60,000 bases of DNA from an uncultured Prevotellaceae bacterium (GTDB taxonomy: Bacteria; Bacteroidota; Bacteroidia; Bacteroidales; Bacteroidaceae): positions 1-60,000 of the forward strand of contig CAMVKN010000017.1 of NCBI GenBank assembly GCA_947168045.1, read 5' to 3'. The notes below the pieces were generated by a model. It searched no databases and had not been told where the DNA came from. It saw nothing but the letters and a program-made list of their open reading frames with translations. The position numbers and the translations under genes are program-made. Positions 52,379 through 60,000 of this stretch are shown piece by piece. Positions within the stretch are counted from its first letter, which is position 1, and every line of letters starts with the position of its first letter.

Positions 52379-55080
52379 CAACCACCATGAACATCACACG
52401 TAACATCAAGAGCGCCCTGCTGCTCATCGTGCTGACCGCCACACTGCCAACAGCGGCCAAGGTGAAGGTGAAGCATCGCACGCCACAGACGGAATACGCC
52501 GCACAGCGGCTCAACGCCATCAGCCCACAGCTGAAGGTCACCATTGACGTCAACAACCAAGGACCGGCCGAGGGTTTTACCATCAGCCGGCGCGCTAAGG
52601 CCGTCACCATCACGGGCAACGACGGGGCGGGCGCCATTTACGGGGCAAACCGTCTGTTAGAGCTTTGGCAGGAGGACCCAACGCTCAGCACGCTGACCAC
52701 ACGGACGGAGGCACCACAGATGGTGATGCGTGGGGCATGCGTGGGACTGCAGAAGACGGTCTACCTGCCTGGACACAGCGTCTACGAATATCCGTACACG
52801 CCGGAGAACTTCCCGTGGTTCTACGACAAAGCGCTGTGGCTGCGCTATCTTGACCTGCTGGCTGCAGCCAACATGAACACCGTCTACCTGTGGAACGGAC
52901 ACCCCTTTGCATCGCTGGTGAAGCTCGACGACTATCCCTTCGCCACAGAGGTGGACGATGCCACCATGCAGCTGAACCAGGACATGTTCGCCTTTCTGGT
53001 CGAGGAGGCCGACCGCAGGGGCATACGCATCATACAGATGTTCTACAATATTATATTAAGCAAGCCCTTCGCTGACCACTATGGGCTGAAGACGCAAGAC
53101 CGCCACCGGCCCATCACGCCGCTCATCAGCGACTACACCCGCAAGTCCATCGCGTCATTCGTCAGGAAGTACCCCAAGGTGGGATTCCTCATCTGCTTGG
53201 GCGAGGCCATGAACACCATCGAGGATGACATTGACTGGATGAGGGAAACCATCATACCGGGAATCCTTGATGGAATGTCACTCAACAATCAACACACAAC
53301 AATCAACACGCAGCTGCCACCCATCATCCTACGCTCGCACGACACCGACGGGCCACGCGTGCTGAAGGCGGCACTGCCACTCTATCCGAACATCTACACC
53401 ATGTCGAAGTACACGGGCGAGAGCCTGACGACCTACGAGCCTGGAGGCCCCTGGGGAGAGACGCACCGCCAGCTGGCGGCAGCGGCGCCAGTGCACATCG
53501 ACAACGTTCATATCCTGGCCAACCTGGAGCCATGGCGATGGGCATCGCCGACATTCATACAGAAGGCCGTACAGGCCATGCACAGCGTGCACCACGCCAA
53601 GGGTCTGCACCTCTATCCGCAGGCCAGCTACTGGGACTGGCCCTACACTGCCGACAAGCTAAAGAACGGCGGCCGCCTGTTGCAAATCGACCGAGACTGG
53701 CTCTGGTACCTCGCCTGGGGCCGCTATGCCTGGAACCCCTCCCCCACCGCTTCCCCCGCCCCCGCTCCCGCCGCCACTGCGCCCGGCGGTTTCCCCGCCG
53801 GGACAGGTGACGCCCGCTTCTGGCAACGCGTCCTCGCCGACTATTACGGCACTGACCTGAAGAGCGCTGCAAACATACTCAGCGCACTCGACGAGTCAGG
53901 CGAGATAGCCCCTAAGCTGCTACGCCGCTTCGGCATCACCGAAGGGAACCGCCAGACGCTGCTCCTCGGCATGACCATGGCCCAGCTGGTCAACCCCTAC
54001 AAGTTCAACATCTACCCGGGCTTCTACGAGAGCTGCGGGCCGAAGGGCGAGAAGCTCATAGAGTGGGCAGAGAAGGAATACAAGGGACTGCCCCACGAAG
54101 GCGAGCTGCCGATAGACATCACCGAGCAGTGCCTAAGCCACGCCACCAAAGCCAAGGACGACATCACAGCGGCTGCCAAGAGCATCACCCGCCATCAGGA
54201 TGAGTTCCGCAGACTGAGAAACGACATCGACTGCTACGCCACCTTTGCCAAGGCGTTCCAACTCAAGGTACAGGCAGCGGCCTATGTGCTGAGGTACAAG
54301 TGGGGCAAGGACCTGACGGACCTCTCCAAGGGATGCCACTATCTGGAGCTTAGCCTCGATGCCTGGCACGACCTGGTGAAGCTCACTGAGGACACCTACC
54401 TCTATGCCAACTCCATGCAGACGGCACAGCGTCGCATTCCCGTTGGGGGCGACAACGGGAACTTCAAGACATGGGCTGACATGCTGCCCGTCTATGAGGC
54501 GGAGCTGGCGGCCCTGCGGCAGAACATCGACAAGCTGAGGAACCCCGTGGCTCACACCGACGAGCTGATTCTTCCTGCAACACCCGCTGACATAACGATT
54601 CTCTCGCCTTCCTCCTCCCTCGTTCCTCTAAAGCAAGGGGCCGTACTCTTTGAGAACCGCACCGACACGCCCGTTGACACGGTGGCCCCCGAGCTGGCTG
54701 GACTGCAGGCCATCGTCCTGAACCGTGACACGACACGCATCGTGGGGACGACCATCAGCTTTACATGCAAGGAGCCGGTGAAGATGCTTGTGGGATTCTT
54801 CCAGGACGATGACCCGAAATGGGCGAAAGCCCCGAAGCTGGAGACGGATGCCACGGGCAACGAATACGGACAGGCGGAGCCACTGCTGACCAACGCCGTG
54901 GCCATCAAGCAGATGCCACCCGTACACATCCACGCCTACCACTTCAAGGAAGGCAACCACACCCTACGGCTGCCGAAGGGCATCATCATGGTGGCGGGCT
55001 TCACGGCCGACGATATCAAGCCACGCGACGCCGCCCTGCAGGGAGCGGGCGATGAGGTGGACTGGCTCTTCCGCCTATGA
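52375..55080 (+). CDS. Exported glycoside hydrolase, GH67/GH115-like architecture
   Basis: This protein of about 901 residues starts at the ATG overlapping the GH78 stop and has a signal peptide (ITRNIKSALLLIVLTATLPTAA). The N-terminal domain ('GAIYGANRLLELWQEDP') resembles those of alpha-glucuronidase and hexosaminidase families, and is followed by a TIM-barrel-like part with 'ANMNTVYLWNGHPFASLVKL', 'ICLGEAMNTIEDDIDWM' and 'ILANLEPWRWASP'. I cannot fix the family. Low-complexity stretches that look inserted occur near 53283-53315 (Asn/Thr/Gln) and 53738-53810 (PTASPAPAPAATAPGG). Confidence 0.72.
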   Translation: MTTTMNITRNIKSALLLIVLTATLPTAAKVKVKHRTPQTEYAAQRLNAISPQLKVTIDVNNQGPAEGFTISRRAKAVTITGNDGAGAIYGANRLLELWQEDPTLSTLTTRTEAPQMVMRGACVGLQKTVYLPGHSVYEYPYTPENFPWFYDKALWLRYLDLLAAANMNTVYLWNGHPFASLVKLDDYPFATEVDDATMQLNQDMFAFLVEEADRRGIRIIQMFYNIILSKPFADHYGLKTQDRHRPITPLISDYTRKSIASFVRKYPKVGFLICLGEAMNTIEDDIDWMRETIIPGILDGMSLNNQHTTINTQLPPIILRSHDTDGPRVLKAALPLYPNIYTMSKYTGESLTTYEPGGPWGETHRQLAAAAPVHIDNVHILANLEPWRWASPTFIQKAVQAMHSVHHAKGLHLYPQASYWDWPYTADKLKNGGRLLQIDRDWLWYLAWGRYAWNPSPTASPAPAPAATAPGGFPAGTGDARFWQRVLADYYGTDLKSAANILSALDESGEIAPKLLRRFGITEGNRQTLLLGMTMAQLVNPYKFNIYPGFYESCGPKGEKLIEWAEKEYKGLPHEGELPIDITEQCLSHATKAKDDITAAAKSITRHQDEFRRLRNDIDCYATFAKAFQLKVQAAAYVLRYKWGKDLTDLSKGCHYLELSLDAWHDLVKLTEDTYLYANSMQTAQRRIPVGGDNGNFKTWADMLPVYEAELAALRQNIDKLRNPVAHTDELILPATPADITILSPSSSLVPLKQGAVLFENRTDTPVDTVAPELAGLQAIVLNRDTTRIVGTTISFTCKEPVKMLVGFFQDDDPKWAKAPKLETDATGNEYGQAEPLLTNAVAIKQMPPVHIHAYHFKEGNHTLRLPKGIIMVAGFTADDIKPRDAALQGAGDEVDWLFRL

Positions 55081-55192
55081 CCCGTCTCTCAGTCCCCTAC
55101 CAGTCACAAGCCCACCCTGACAGTCACAAGCTCTCTCCCACCTGTCTCACTATGCAGCGACAACGTTGCTGCCACACCAACAAACAACGACG

Positions 55193-58100
55193 ATGAAACA
55201 TCTGCTTACCCTTCTGCTGTCTGCCTGCGCGCTCACCGCATCGGCTCAGGACTCCATACCCCACGAGGTGATGGAGCGCATCTACAATGAGGTGCGCACG
55301 CCTTACAAATACGGTTTAGTGGTAGCCCCGCAAGACAACTACCACAAGTATGACTGTCCCACCGTGTTCCGGCAGGGGGACAAGTGGCTGATGACCTACG
55401 TCTGCTATGACGGCAAGGATGGTAACGACGGCCGGGGCTACGAGACCTGGCTGGCCGAGAGTGACGACCTCCTTCACTGGACCACCCTCGGCCGCATACT
55501 CGCCCTGCCCCCCACCCCGTCCTCCCAGTCCCCCCAGTCCTCCCAGCCCTCCCAGTCGCCCCAGAAGTCCCAGTCGCCCCAGAAGCCCCAGAAGCCCCAG
55601 AAGCCCCAGTCCTCCCAGCACTGGGACCAGAACCAGCGCGGTGGCTTCCCCGCTCTCATCGACTGGACATGGGACGGCACCTACGCCATGCAGCCCTATA
55701 AGGGTCGCCACTGGATGACCTACATCGGTGGCCCTGGAACGGGCTACGAGGCAGTGCGTGCACCACTGAGCATCGGCATCGCATCTACCAAGGGCGACAT
55801 TGCCACAGCACACCAGTGGGACACACAGAAAAAGCCATTACTGAGCTTCAACGACAAGGATGCACAGTGGTGGGAACAGCTGACGCAATATAAGAGCACC
55901 ATCTATTGGCTCAAGGATGACCAGCAGCGCATCAGTGGCGAGGAGGCCTACCCCTTCGTCATGTTCTACAACGCCGGTGGAAAGGACGACAGCCACCCCA
56001 AGGGCGAGCGCATCGGCATAGCTCTGTCGAAGGACATGCGCCACTGGCACCGCTATGGCGGCAACCCGGTTTTCGCACACGACAGTGACGGCACCATCAC
56101 CGGTGACGCACAGATAGTCGCCATGACATCCCCCCTCGCCTCCCACCTCTCCCCTCTCACCTCTCACCCCTCACCCCTCTACGTCATGTTCTACTTCTCT
56201 GCCTATAACCCCACGCGGCCTTACAATGCCTATAACACCTTTGCCGTCAGCCGCGACCTGGTAAACTGGCAGGACTGGACAGGACCCGACCTCATCACCC
56301 CCACAAAACCTTACGATGAGATGTTCGCACACAAGAGCTATGTGGTGAAGCACCAGGGTGTGGTCTACAACTTCTATTGTGCCGTGAACAACGCTGGACA
56401 ACGCGGCATTGCCGTGGCCACCAGCAAGCGCATGGGGCGTAGCGCCGTCCGTTTCCCAGCCCCTGAGCCTGTAGGACGCCGCACGGAGGTTGCCCTCAAC
56501 GACGGCTGGCAGTGTCATGTCTGCAGCGATTCCATCACCACCCATCCCGTCTGTGACGATTCTATTGCCACCACCGTCAACCTTCCCCATAACCTCGATG
56601 ACTATTACGGCTATCGCCAGCTGCGCCACGGCAACCGCCACGGCGTCGCACGCTACAGCCGCACCGTCACCATCAACAAGAAGGAGAAGGACAAGCGTTA
56701 CTTCCTGCAGTTCGAAGGGGTAGGCACCTATGCCACCGTCACCCTCAACGGCCATGAATACCCGCGCGAGCTGGTGGGCCGCACCGCATGGACGCTCGAT
56801 GTCACCGATGCCCTGCGCGAAGGCAGCAACAGCCTGCAGGTGCGCGTTGACCACCCCGCCATGCAGACAGAAAGCCCCTGGGTGTGCGGCGGTTGCTCAT
56901 CGGAGTGGGGATTCAGCGAAGGCAGCCAACCTTTCGGCATCTTCCGTCCCGTCACCCTCATCGTCACCGACGAGGTACGCATAGAGCCGTTTGGCGTGCA
57001 TATCTGGGCCAACGAGAGCTGCGACAGCGTGTTCATCGACACGGAGATAAAGAACTACGGCACTGACCCGACATACGTTGAGCTGGTGAACAAACTGGCC
57101 GAGAAAAGTGGTAAGACGGCGTTCCGACTGTCACGGGGAGTGAGGCTGGAAGCTGGAGAGACGGTGACCATGCACCAAGCCACCGCCATCAGCGACGCCC
57201 ACCGCTGGAGTCTTGACGACCCTTACCTATACACCCTCACCACGATGCTGAAAAAGCCTGCGTCAGACAGCGACAACAGCAACGCGAACGGCGAGCCGCC
57301 ACTCATCACCACCGACGACGTGCGCACTTCCTTCGGCATCCGCTCCATCAGCTGGCCCGCCTCTCTATGCCGCAACAGTGTTGCGCCCCAGGCACCTAAC
57401 GCCAACTGCTTCCTCCTCAACGGCACACCAGTGTTTATCAATGGCACCTGTGAGTACGAGCACCTGTTGGGCGCCAGCCATGCCTTCAGCCATGAGCAGA
57501 TAGCGGCCCGCATAAAGATGATAAGGCAGGCGGGCTTCAACGCCTTCCGCGAGGCGCACCAACCGCACAACCTCTACTATCAGCAGCTGCTCGACGAGCA
57601 GGGACTACTCTTCTGGAGCCAGTTCTCGGCTCACATCTGGTATGACACACCACAGTTCCGCGACAGCTTCAAGCGTCTGCTCACACGCTGGGTCAAGGAG
57701 CGCCGCAACTCGCCCAGCGTCGTCCTCTGGGGACTGCAGAACGAGAGTGTGCTGCCGCGCGAGTTTGCCGAGGAGTGCACCGACCTCATACGCAGTCTTG
57801 ACCCTACGGCCAGCAGCCAGCGACTCGTCACCACCTGCAACGGCGGCGAGGGCACCGACTGGAACGTCATCCAGAACTGGAGTGGCACCTATGGCGGCAA
57901 TCCCGACAACTACGGCGAGGAGCTGCGACGCCCCGACCAGCTGCTTAACGGCGAATATGGGGCATGGCGGACACTCGACCTGCACGGCACTGACAAATAC
58001 AGCGAGGAGAGCTTCCACGCCCTGCTCGACAAGAAAGCACGACTGGCAAGGGAGGCTTTCGAAGCTGACAGCAGCGTCTGCGGACATTTCCAGTGGCTCT

Positions 58101-59437
58101 TCGTCAGTCACGACAACCCTGGCCGCACACAGCCTGACGGTGCCCTTCGCCGCATCGACAAGATTGGTCCCATCAACTACAAAGGGCTATACACCATCTG
58201 GGAAGAGCCGATAGGCTGTCCCAACAGCCCCACCCCCGCCCCCTCCCGCGGGGGGGAGGGGAGTATATACTTTCAAGGCGAGGATTCCACAACAAAACAA
58301 CAAGGCTCCCTCACACAACAACTGCTACAAACCCCCACAGCAAAACTATATCCTCCCCTCTCCTTGGGAGAGGGGTTGGGGGTGAGGCTTCCCCTCTCCT
58401 TGGGAGAGGGGTTGGGGGAGAGGCTTCCCCTCTTCCTCCTCAACTGTGGCGGCGATGCCTATACCGACCGCCAAGGCAATGTATGGCAGGCTGACGACTC
58501 GCTGCTGAGCCATTCCTGGGGGCAGGACTTCGCGGGCATCCACCCCTATCAGGCCAGCCAGCGACACCTCGGCACCGACATCAACGGCACCGACGATGAC
58601 CCGCTCTTCCAGTCGTTCCGCTTCGGGCGCCACCGTCTGTGGTACGACCTGCCTGTACCCTCCGACACATTATTATATGATATAGACCTCTATTTCATGG
58701 AGCCCTGGCACGGCCGCGACGACAACTCCGAGGATGCTGACTACGAGGGCCTGCGCATCTTCGACGTGGCCATCAATGACAGTCTGGTCATTGACGACCT
58801 CGACCCATGGGCAGAAGCAGGCTACGCTACTCCTTTCTGCCGTACCGTCACGGCCAGGGCCAAGGACGGCCGCCTGCACATCTCCTTCCCTGAGGTGAAA
58901 GTGGGGCAGGCCGTCATCTGTGCCATAGCAGTACGCGCGAACAATTACAAAGGAACAGGATGGCCCATGAATGTCACAAAGCAGCCTGCAGGGAATGTCT
59001 GGCTCTCACTCGACACTGACACCATAGCCCGCCTGCCCAAAGACGAGCTGCCACAAGACAGCGAAGCGCGCCCAGCCACCGTCTACACTCCCCAGCAATC
59101 CCAGCAGTCCCAGAGGTCCCAGAGGTCCCAGCAGTCCCAGCAGTCCCAGAGGTCCCAGCCCCCCCACACCACCACCTTCATCATCACCCCCGGCCTTGGA
59201 CAGGAATACGCCATGCGCTTCCGCTACAAGAACACGACAGGACAGTCCATCGTGGGTCGCCTACGACTGACGGATGCAAAGAATGTCGTGCTCATTGACC
59301 GCCCCATCACCTTCCCAGCGACGCCTAACAAGTTTAAGATGCTAAGTACCACGACGGGCACTCAGATTAACGCAGGCACATACATCCTGACCATCGAAGC
59401 CGACAGTCTGGAGTTTAAGGAGATGGAGTTACAATAG
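55193..59437 (+). CDS. Exported GH43-like plus GH2 fusion with malectin domain and repeat insertions
   Basis: This protein of about 1414 residues has a signal peptide (MKHLLTLLLSACALTASA). Residues about 30-420 form a five-bladed-propeller glycosidase of GH43/GH130 type ('NYHKYDCPTVFRQGDKWLMT', 'DAQIVAM'). A GH2 part follows at about 430-1000, with the acid/base Glu in 'WGLQNESVL' and the nucleophile Glu in 'LNGEYGAW'. A malectin-like domain follows ('FLLNCGGDAYTD...'). Four unrelated repeat insertions lie at about residues 108-144 (SQ-rich 9-nt), 313-330 (7-nt), 1009-1083 (C-rich palindromes) and 1299-1325 (SQ-rich 9-nt), each at a domain edge or loop. It is the last gene of the symporter cluster, 112 nt after its neighbour. 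Confidence 0.88.
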   Translation: MKHLLTLLLSACALTASAQDSIPHEVMERIYNEVRTPYKYGLVVAPQDNYHKYDCPTVFRQGDKWLMTYVCYDGKDGNDGRGYETWLAESDDLLHWTTLGRILALPPTPSSQSPQSSQPSQSPQKSQSPQKPQKPQKPQSSQHWDQNQRGGFPALIDWTWDGTYAMQPYKGRHWMTYIGGPGTGYEAVRAPLSIGIASTKGDIATAHQWDTQKKPLLSFNDKDAQWWEQLTQYKSTIYWLKDDQQRISGEEAYPFVMFYNAGGKDDSHPKGERIGIALSKDMRHWHRYGGNPVFAHDSDGTITGDAQIVAMTSPLASHLSPLTSHPSPLYVMFYFSAYNPTRPYNAYNTFAVSRDLVNWQDWTGPDLITPTKPYDEMFAHKSYVVKHQGVVYNFYCAVNNAGQRGIAVATSKRMGRSAVRFPAPEPVGRRTEVALNDGWQCHVCSDSITTHPVCDDSIATTVNLPHNLDDYYGYRQLRHGNRHGVARYSRTVTINKKEKDKRYFLQFEGVGTYATVTLNGHEYPRELVGRTAWTLDVTDALREGSNSLQVRVDHPAMQTESPWVCGGCSSEWGFSEGSQPFGIFRPVTLIVTDEVRIEPFGVHIWANESCDSVFIDTEIKNYGTDPTYVELVNKLAEKSGKTAFRLSRGVRLEAGETVTMHQATAISDAHRWSLDDPYLYTLTTMLKKPASDSDNSNANGEPPLITTDDVRTSFGIRSISWPASLCRNSVAPQAPNANCFLLNGTPVFINGTCEYEHLLGASHAFSHEQIAARIKMIRQAGFNAFREAHQPHNLYYQQLLDEQGLLFWSQFSAHIWYDTPQFRDSFKRLLTRWVKERRNSPSVVLWGLQNESVLPREFAEECTDLIRSLDPTASSQRLVTTCNGGEGTDWNVIQNWSGTYGGNPDNYGEELRRPDQLLNGEYGAWRTLDLHGTDKYSEESFHALLDKKARLAREAFEADSSVCGHFQWLFVSHDNPGRTQPDGALRRIDKIGPINYKGLYTIWEEPIGCPNSPTPAPSRGGEGSIYFQGEDSTTKQQGSLTQQLLQTPTAKLYPPLSLGEGLGVRLPLSLGEGLGERLPLFLLNCGGDAYTDRQGNVWQADDSLLSHSWGQDFAGIHPYQASQRHLGTDINGTDDDPLFQSFRFGRHRLWYDLPVPSDTLLYDIDLYFMEPWHGRDDNSEDADYEGLRIFDVAINDSLVIDDLDPWAEAGYATPFCRTVTARAKDGRLHISFPEVKVGQAVICAIAVRANNYKGTGWPMNVTKQPAGNVWLSLDTDTIARLPKDELPQDSEARPATVYTPQQSQQSQRSQRSQQSQQSQRSQPPHTTTFIITPGLGQEYAMRFRYKNTTGQSIVGRLRLTDAKNVVLIDRPITFPATPNKFKMLSTTTGTQINAGTYILTIEADSLEFKEMELQ
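55516..55625 (+). repeat. In-frame 9-nt minisatellite (YCCCAGNNN)n, copy 2
   Basis: About eleven 9-nt units encode SQS, PQS, SQP, SQS, PQK and PQK repeats inside the GH43-like part. It is the same unit and frame as copies 1 and 3. Confidence 0.93.
56131..56180 (+). repeat. In-frame 7-nt CTCTCAC-type repeat
   Basis: CCTCTCCCCTCTCACCTCTC and further units encode SHLSPLTSHPSPL just before 'YVMFYF'. The unit resembles the hairpin arms at 32487-32526. Confidence 0.85.
58227..58426 (+). repeat. C-rich palindrome copies I, J and K (in frame)
   Basis: Copy I (58227-58270) ends with the head GGAGTATATAC; copy J (58345-58389) begins with the head CTATATCCTCCCC, facing it across about 75 nt; copy K (58391-58426) repeats J in tandem. 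Together they encode APSRGGEGSIY, then PPLSLGEGLGVRL and PLSLGEGLGERL, between the GH2 and malectin parts. Confidence 0.95.
59088..59163 (+). repeat. In-frame 9-nt minisatellite (TCCCAGNNN)n, copy 3
   Basis: Eight units alternating TCCCAGCAG and TCCCAGAGG encode SQQ/SQR repeats near the C-terminus of the GH43/GH2 fusion. Confidence 0.94.
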
Positions 59438-59439
59438 GG

Positions 59440-60000
59440 CTACCTGGCTGCCTTGTTACGGCCAGCATCGATGCGCAGGAAGATGAACAGCAGGATGGTG
59501 AAGCCCCACAGCGAAGAGCCGCCATAGCTGAAGAACGGCAAGGGGATGCCGATGACGGGCGTCATTCCCAACACCATGCCTACATTGATGAACACATGGA
59601 ATAGGAAAATGCTGAGCACACAGTAGCCATAGATACGCCCGAAAGAGGTGGGCTGCCGCTCGGCTACATGGATGAGGCGTAAGATAAGCAGGAGGAAGAA
59701 CACAAGCACGCCAGCGGCCCCAACGAAACCTTCCTCCTCACCCACGGTACAGAAGATGAAGTCGGTGTCCTGTTCGGGCACATACTTCAGTTTGGTCTGC
59801 GTGCCATTGAGGAAGCCCTTGCCGGTGAGTCCGCCCGAGCCGATGGCAATCTCACTCTGATGGACATTATAGCCGGCTCCCTTCAGGTCATCCTCAAGAC
59901 CCAGTAGCACATTGATGCGCGTACGCTGGTGCGGCTCCAGCACACGATTAAGTGCATAGTCGGCACCGTGAAAGAACAGCACAGAGCCAACTGAGAAGAT
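59440..60000 (-). CDS. rodA: Rod-shape-determining protein RodA, 3' part (runs off window)
   Basis: The 187 C-terminal residues of a SEDS-family peptidoglycan glycosyltransferase are visible: 'QRTRINVLLGLEDDLKGAGY' followed by NVHQSEIAIGSGG, 'YVPEQDTDFIFCTVGEEEGF', 'GMTPVIGIPLPFFSYGGSSL'. This is RodA rather than FtsW, because of the spacing and the 'KGFLNGTQTKLKYVPEQ' segment. The reading frame stays open to position 60000, so the start lies beyond the window. It is convergent with the GH43/GH2 gene. Confidence 0.95.
   Translation of the reverse strand: MFSVGSVLFFHGADYALNRVLEPHQRTRINVLLGLEDDLKGAGYNVHQSEIAIGSGGLTGKGFLNGTQTKLKYVPEQDTDFIFCTVGEEEGFVGAAGVLVFFLLLILRLIHVAERQPTSFGRIYGYCVLSIFLFHVFINVGMVLGMTPVIGIPLPFFSYGGSSLWGFTILLFIFLRIDAGRNKAAR

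Noticed and set aside
55516..55625. Possible CRISPR-like array
   Set aside because: The repeat unit is 9 nt with no spacers and is read in frame within a glycosidase; there are no cas genes.

Overview
The window looks like a chromosome segment of a GC-rich member of the Bacteroidales, most likely Prevotellaceae. The evidence is the promoter form (TTTG about 19-20 nt upstream of TAnnTTTG, seen perfectly at mlaE, higB, the M6 protease, the PIN toxin-antitoxin pair, dnaE, tRNA-Gln and dgt), the weak Shine-Dalgarno signals, the C-terminal tails of the form LNGQ-(18-20 residues)-V(I/V)K on exported proteins, BspA-type leucine-rich repeats, and many GH2/GH43/GH78 enzymes.

Layout. 1-351: dispersed repeats. 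352-8871: mlaE permease, a divergent zinc/cadmium-type P-ATPase, an LtaS-like phosphoglycerol transferase, an M16 peptidase and the GTPase era. 8996-16967: envelope glycolipid cluster with a GT25, a LicD protein, a second glycosyltransferase, and a five-gene minus-strand operon (SDR, PAP2, LpxL-like acyltransferase, GT90, galactofuranosyltransferase-like). 17475-18141: higBA-type toxin-antitoxin. 18639-26852: GH2, DUF3737 plus PatB-like lyase, rplS, a VanX-like dipeptidase and a split 5'-nucleotidase. 26900-28390: lipoprotein, small acidic protein, trxA. 28555-39432: two convergent exported-protein units (an M6 protease; a BspA-LRR / InlB-cohesin-dockerin / cohesin-like operon). Each ends in a small peptide gene with the same basic-then-WDDEEE tail, and a repeat cluster lies between them. 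39882-40624: PIN toxin-antitoxin. 40694-44494: dnaE. 44868-59437: a GH2, tRNA-Gln, dgt, then a symporter-GH78-GH67-like-GH43/GH2 carbohydrate operon without SusC/SusD. 59440-60000: the 3' part of rodA.

The most striking feature is a dispersed C-rich palindrome (about 35-65 nt). It occurs between genes and, in frame, inside at least six protein genes, including era, dnaE, an M16 peptidase, an LtaS-like enzyme, a glycosyltransferase and a GH43/GH2 fusion. At four loci two copies are paired with their 'heads' facing inward around a linker, like REP/BIME units. Separate in-frame minisatellites of 7, 9, 18 and 30 nt sit in other genes. Together they suggest a genome in which selfish or recombinogenic repeats are tolerated as peptide insertions in surface loops.
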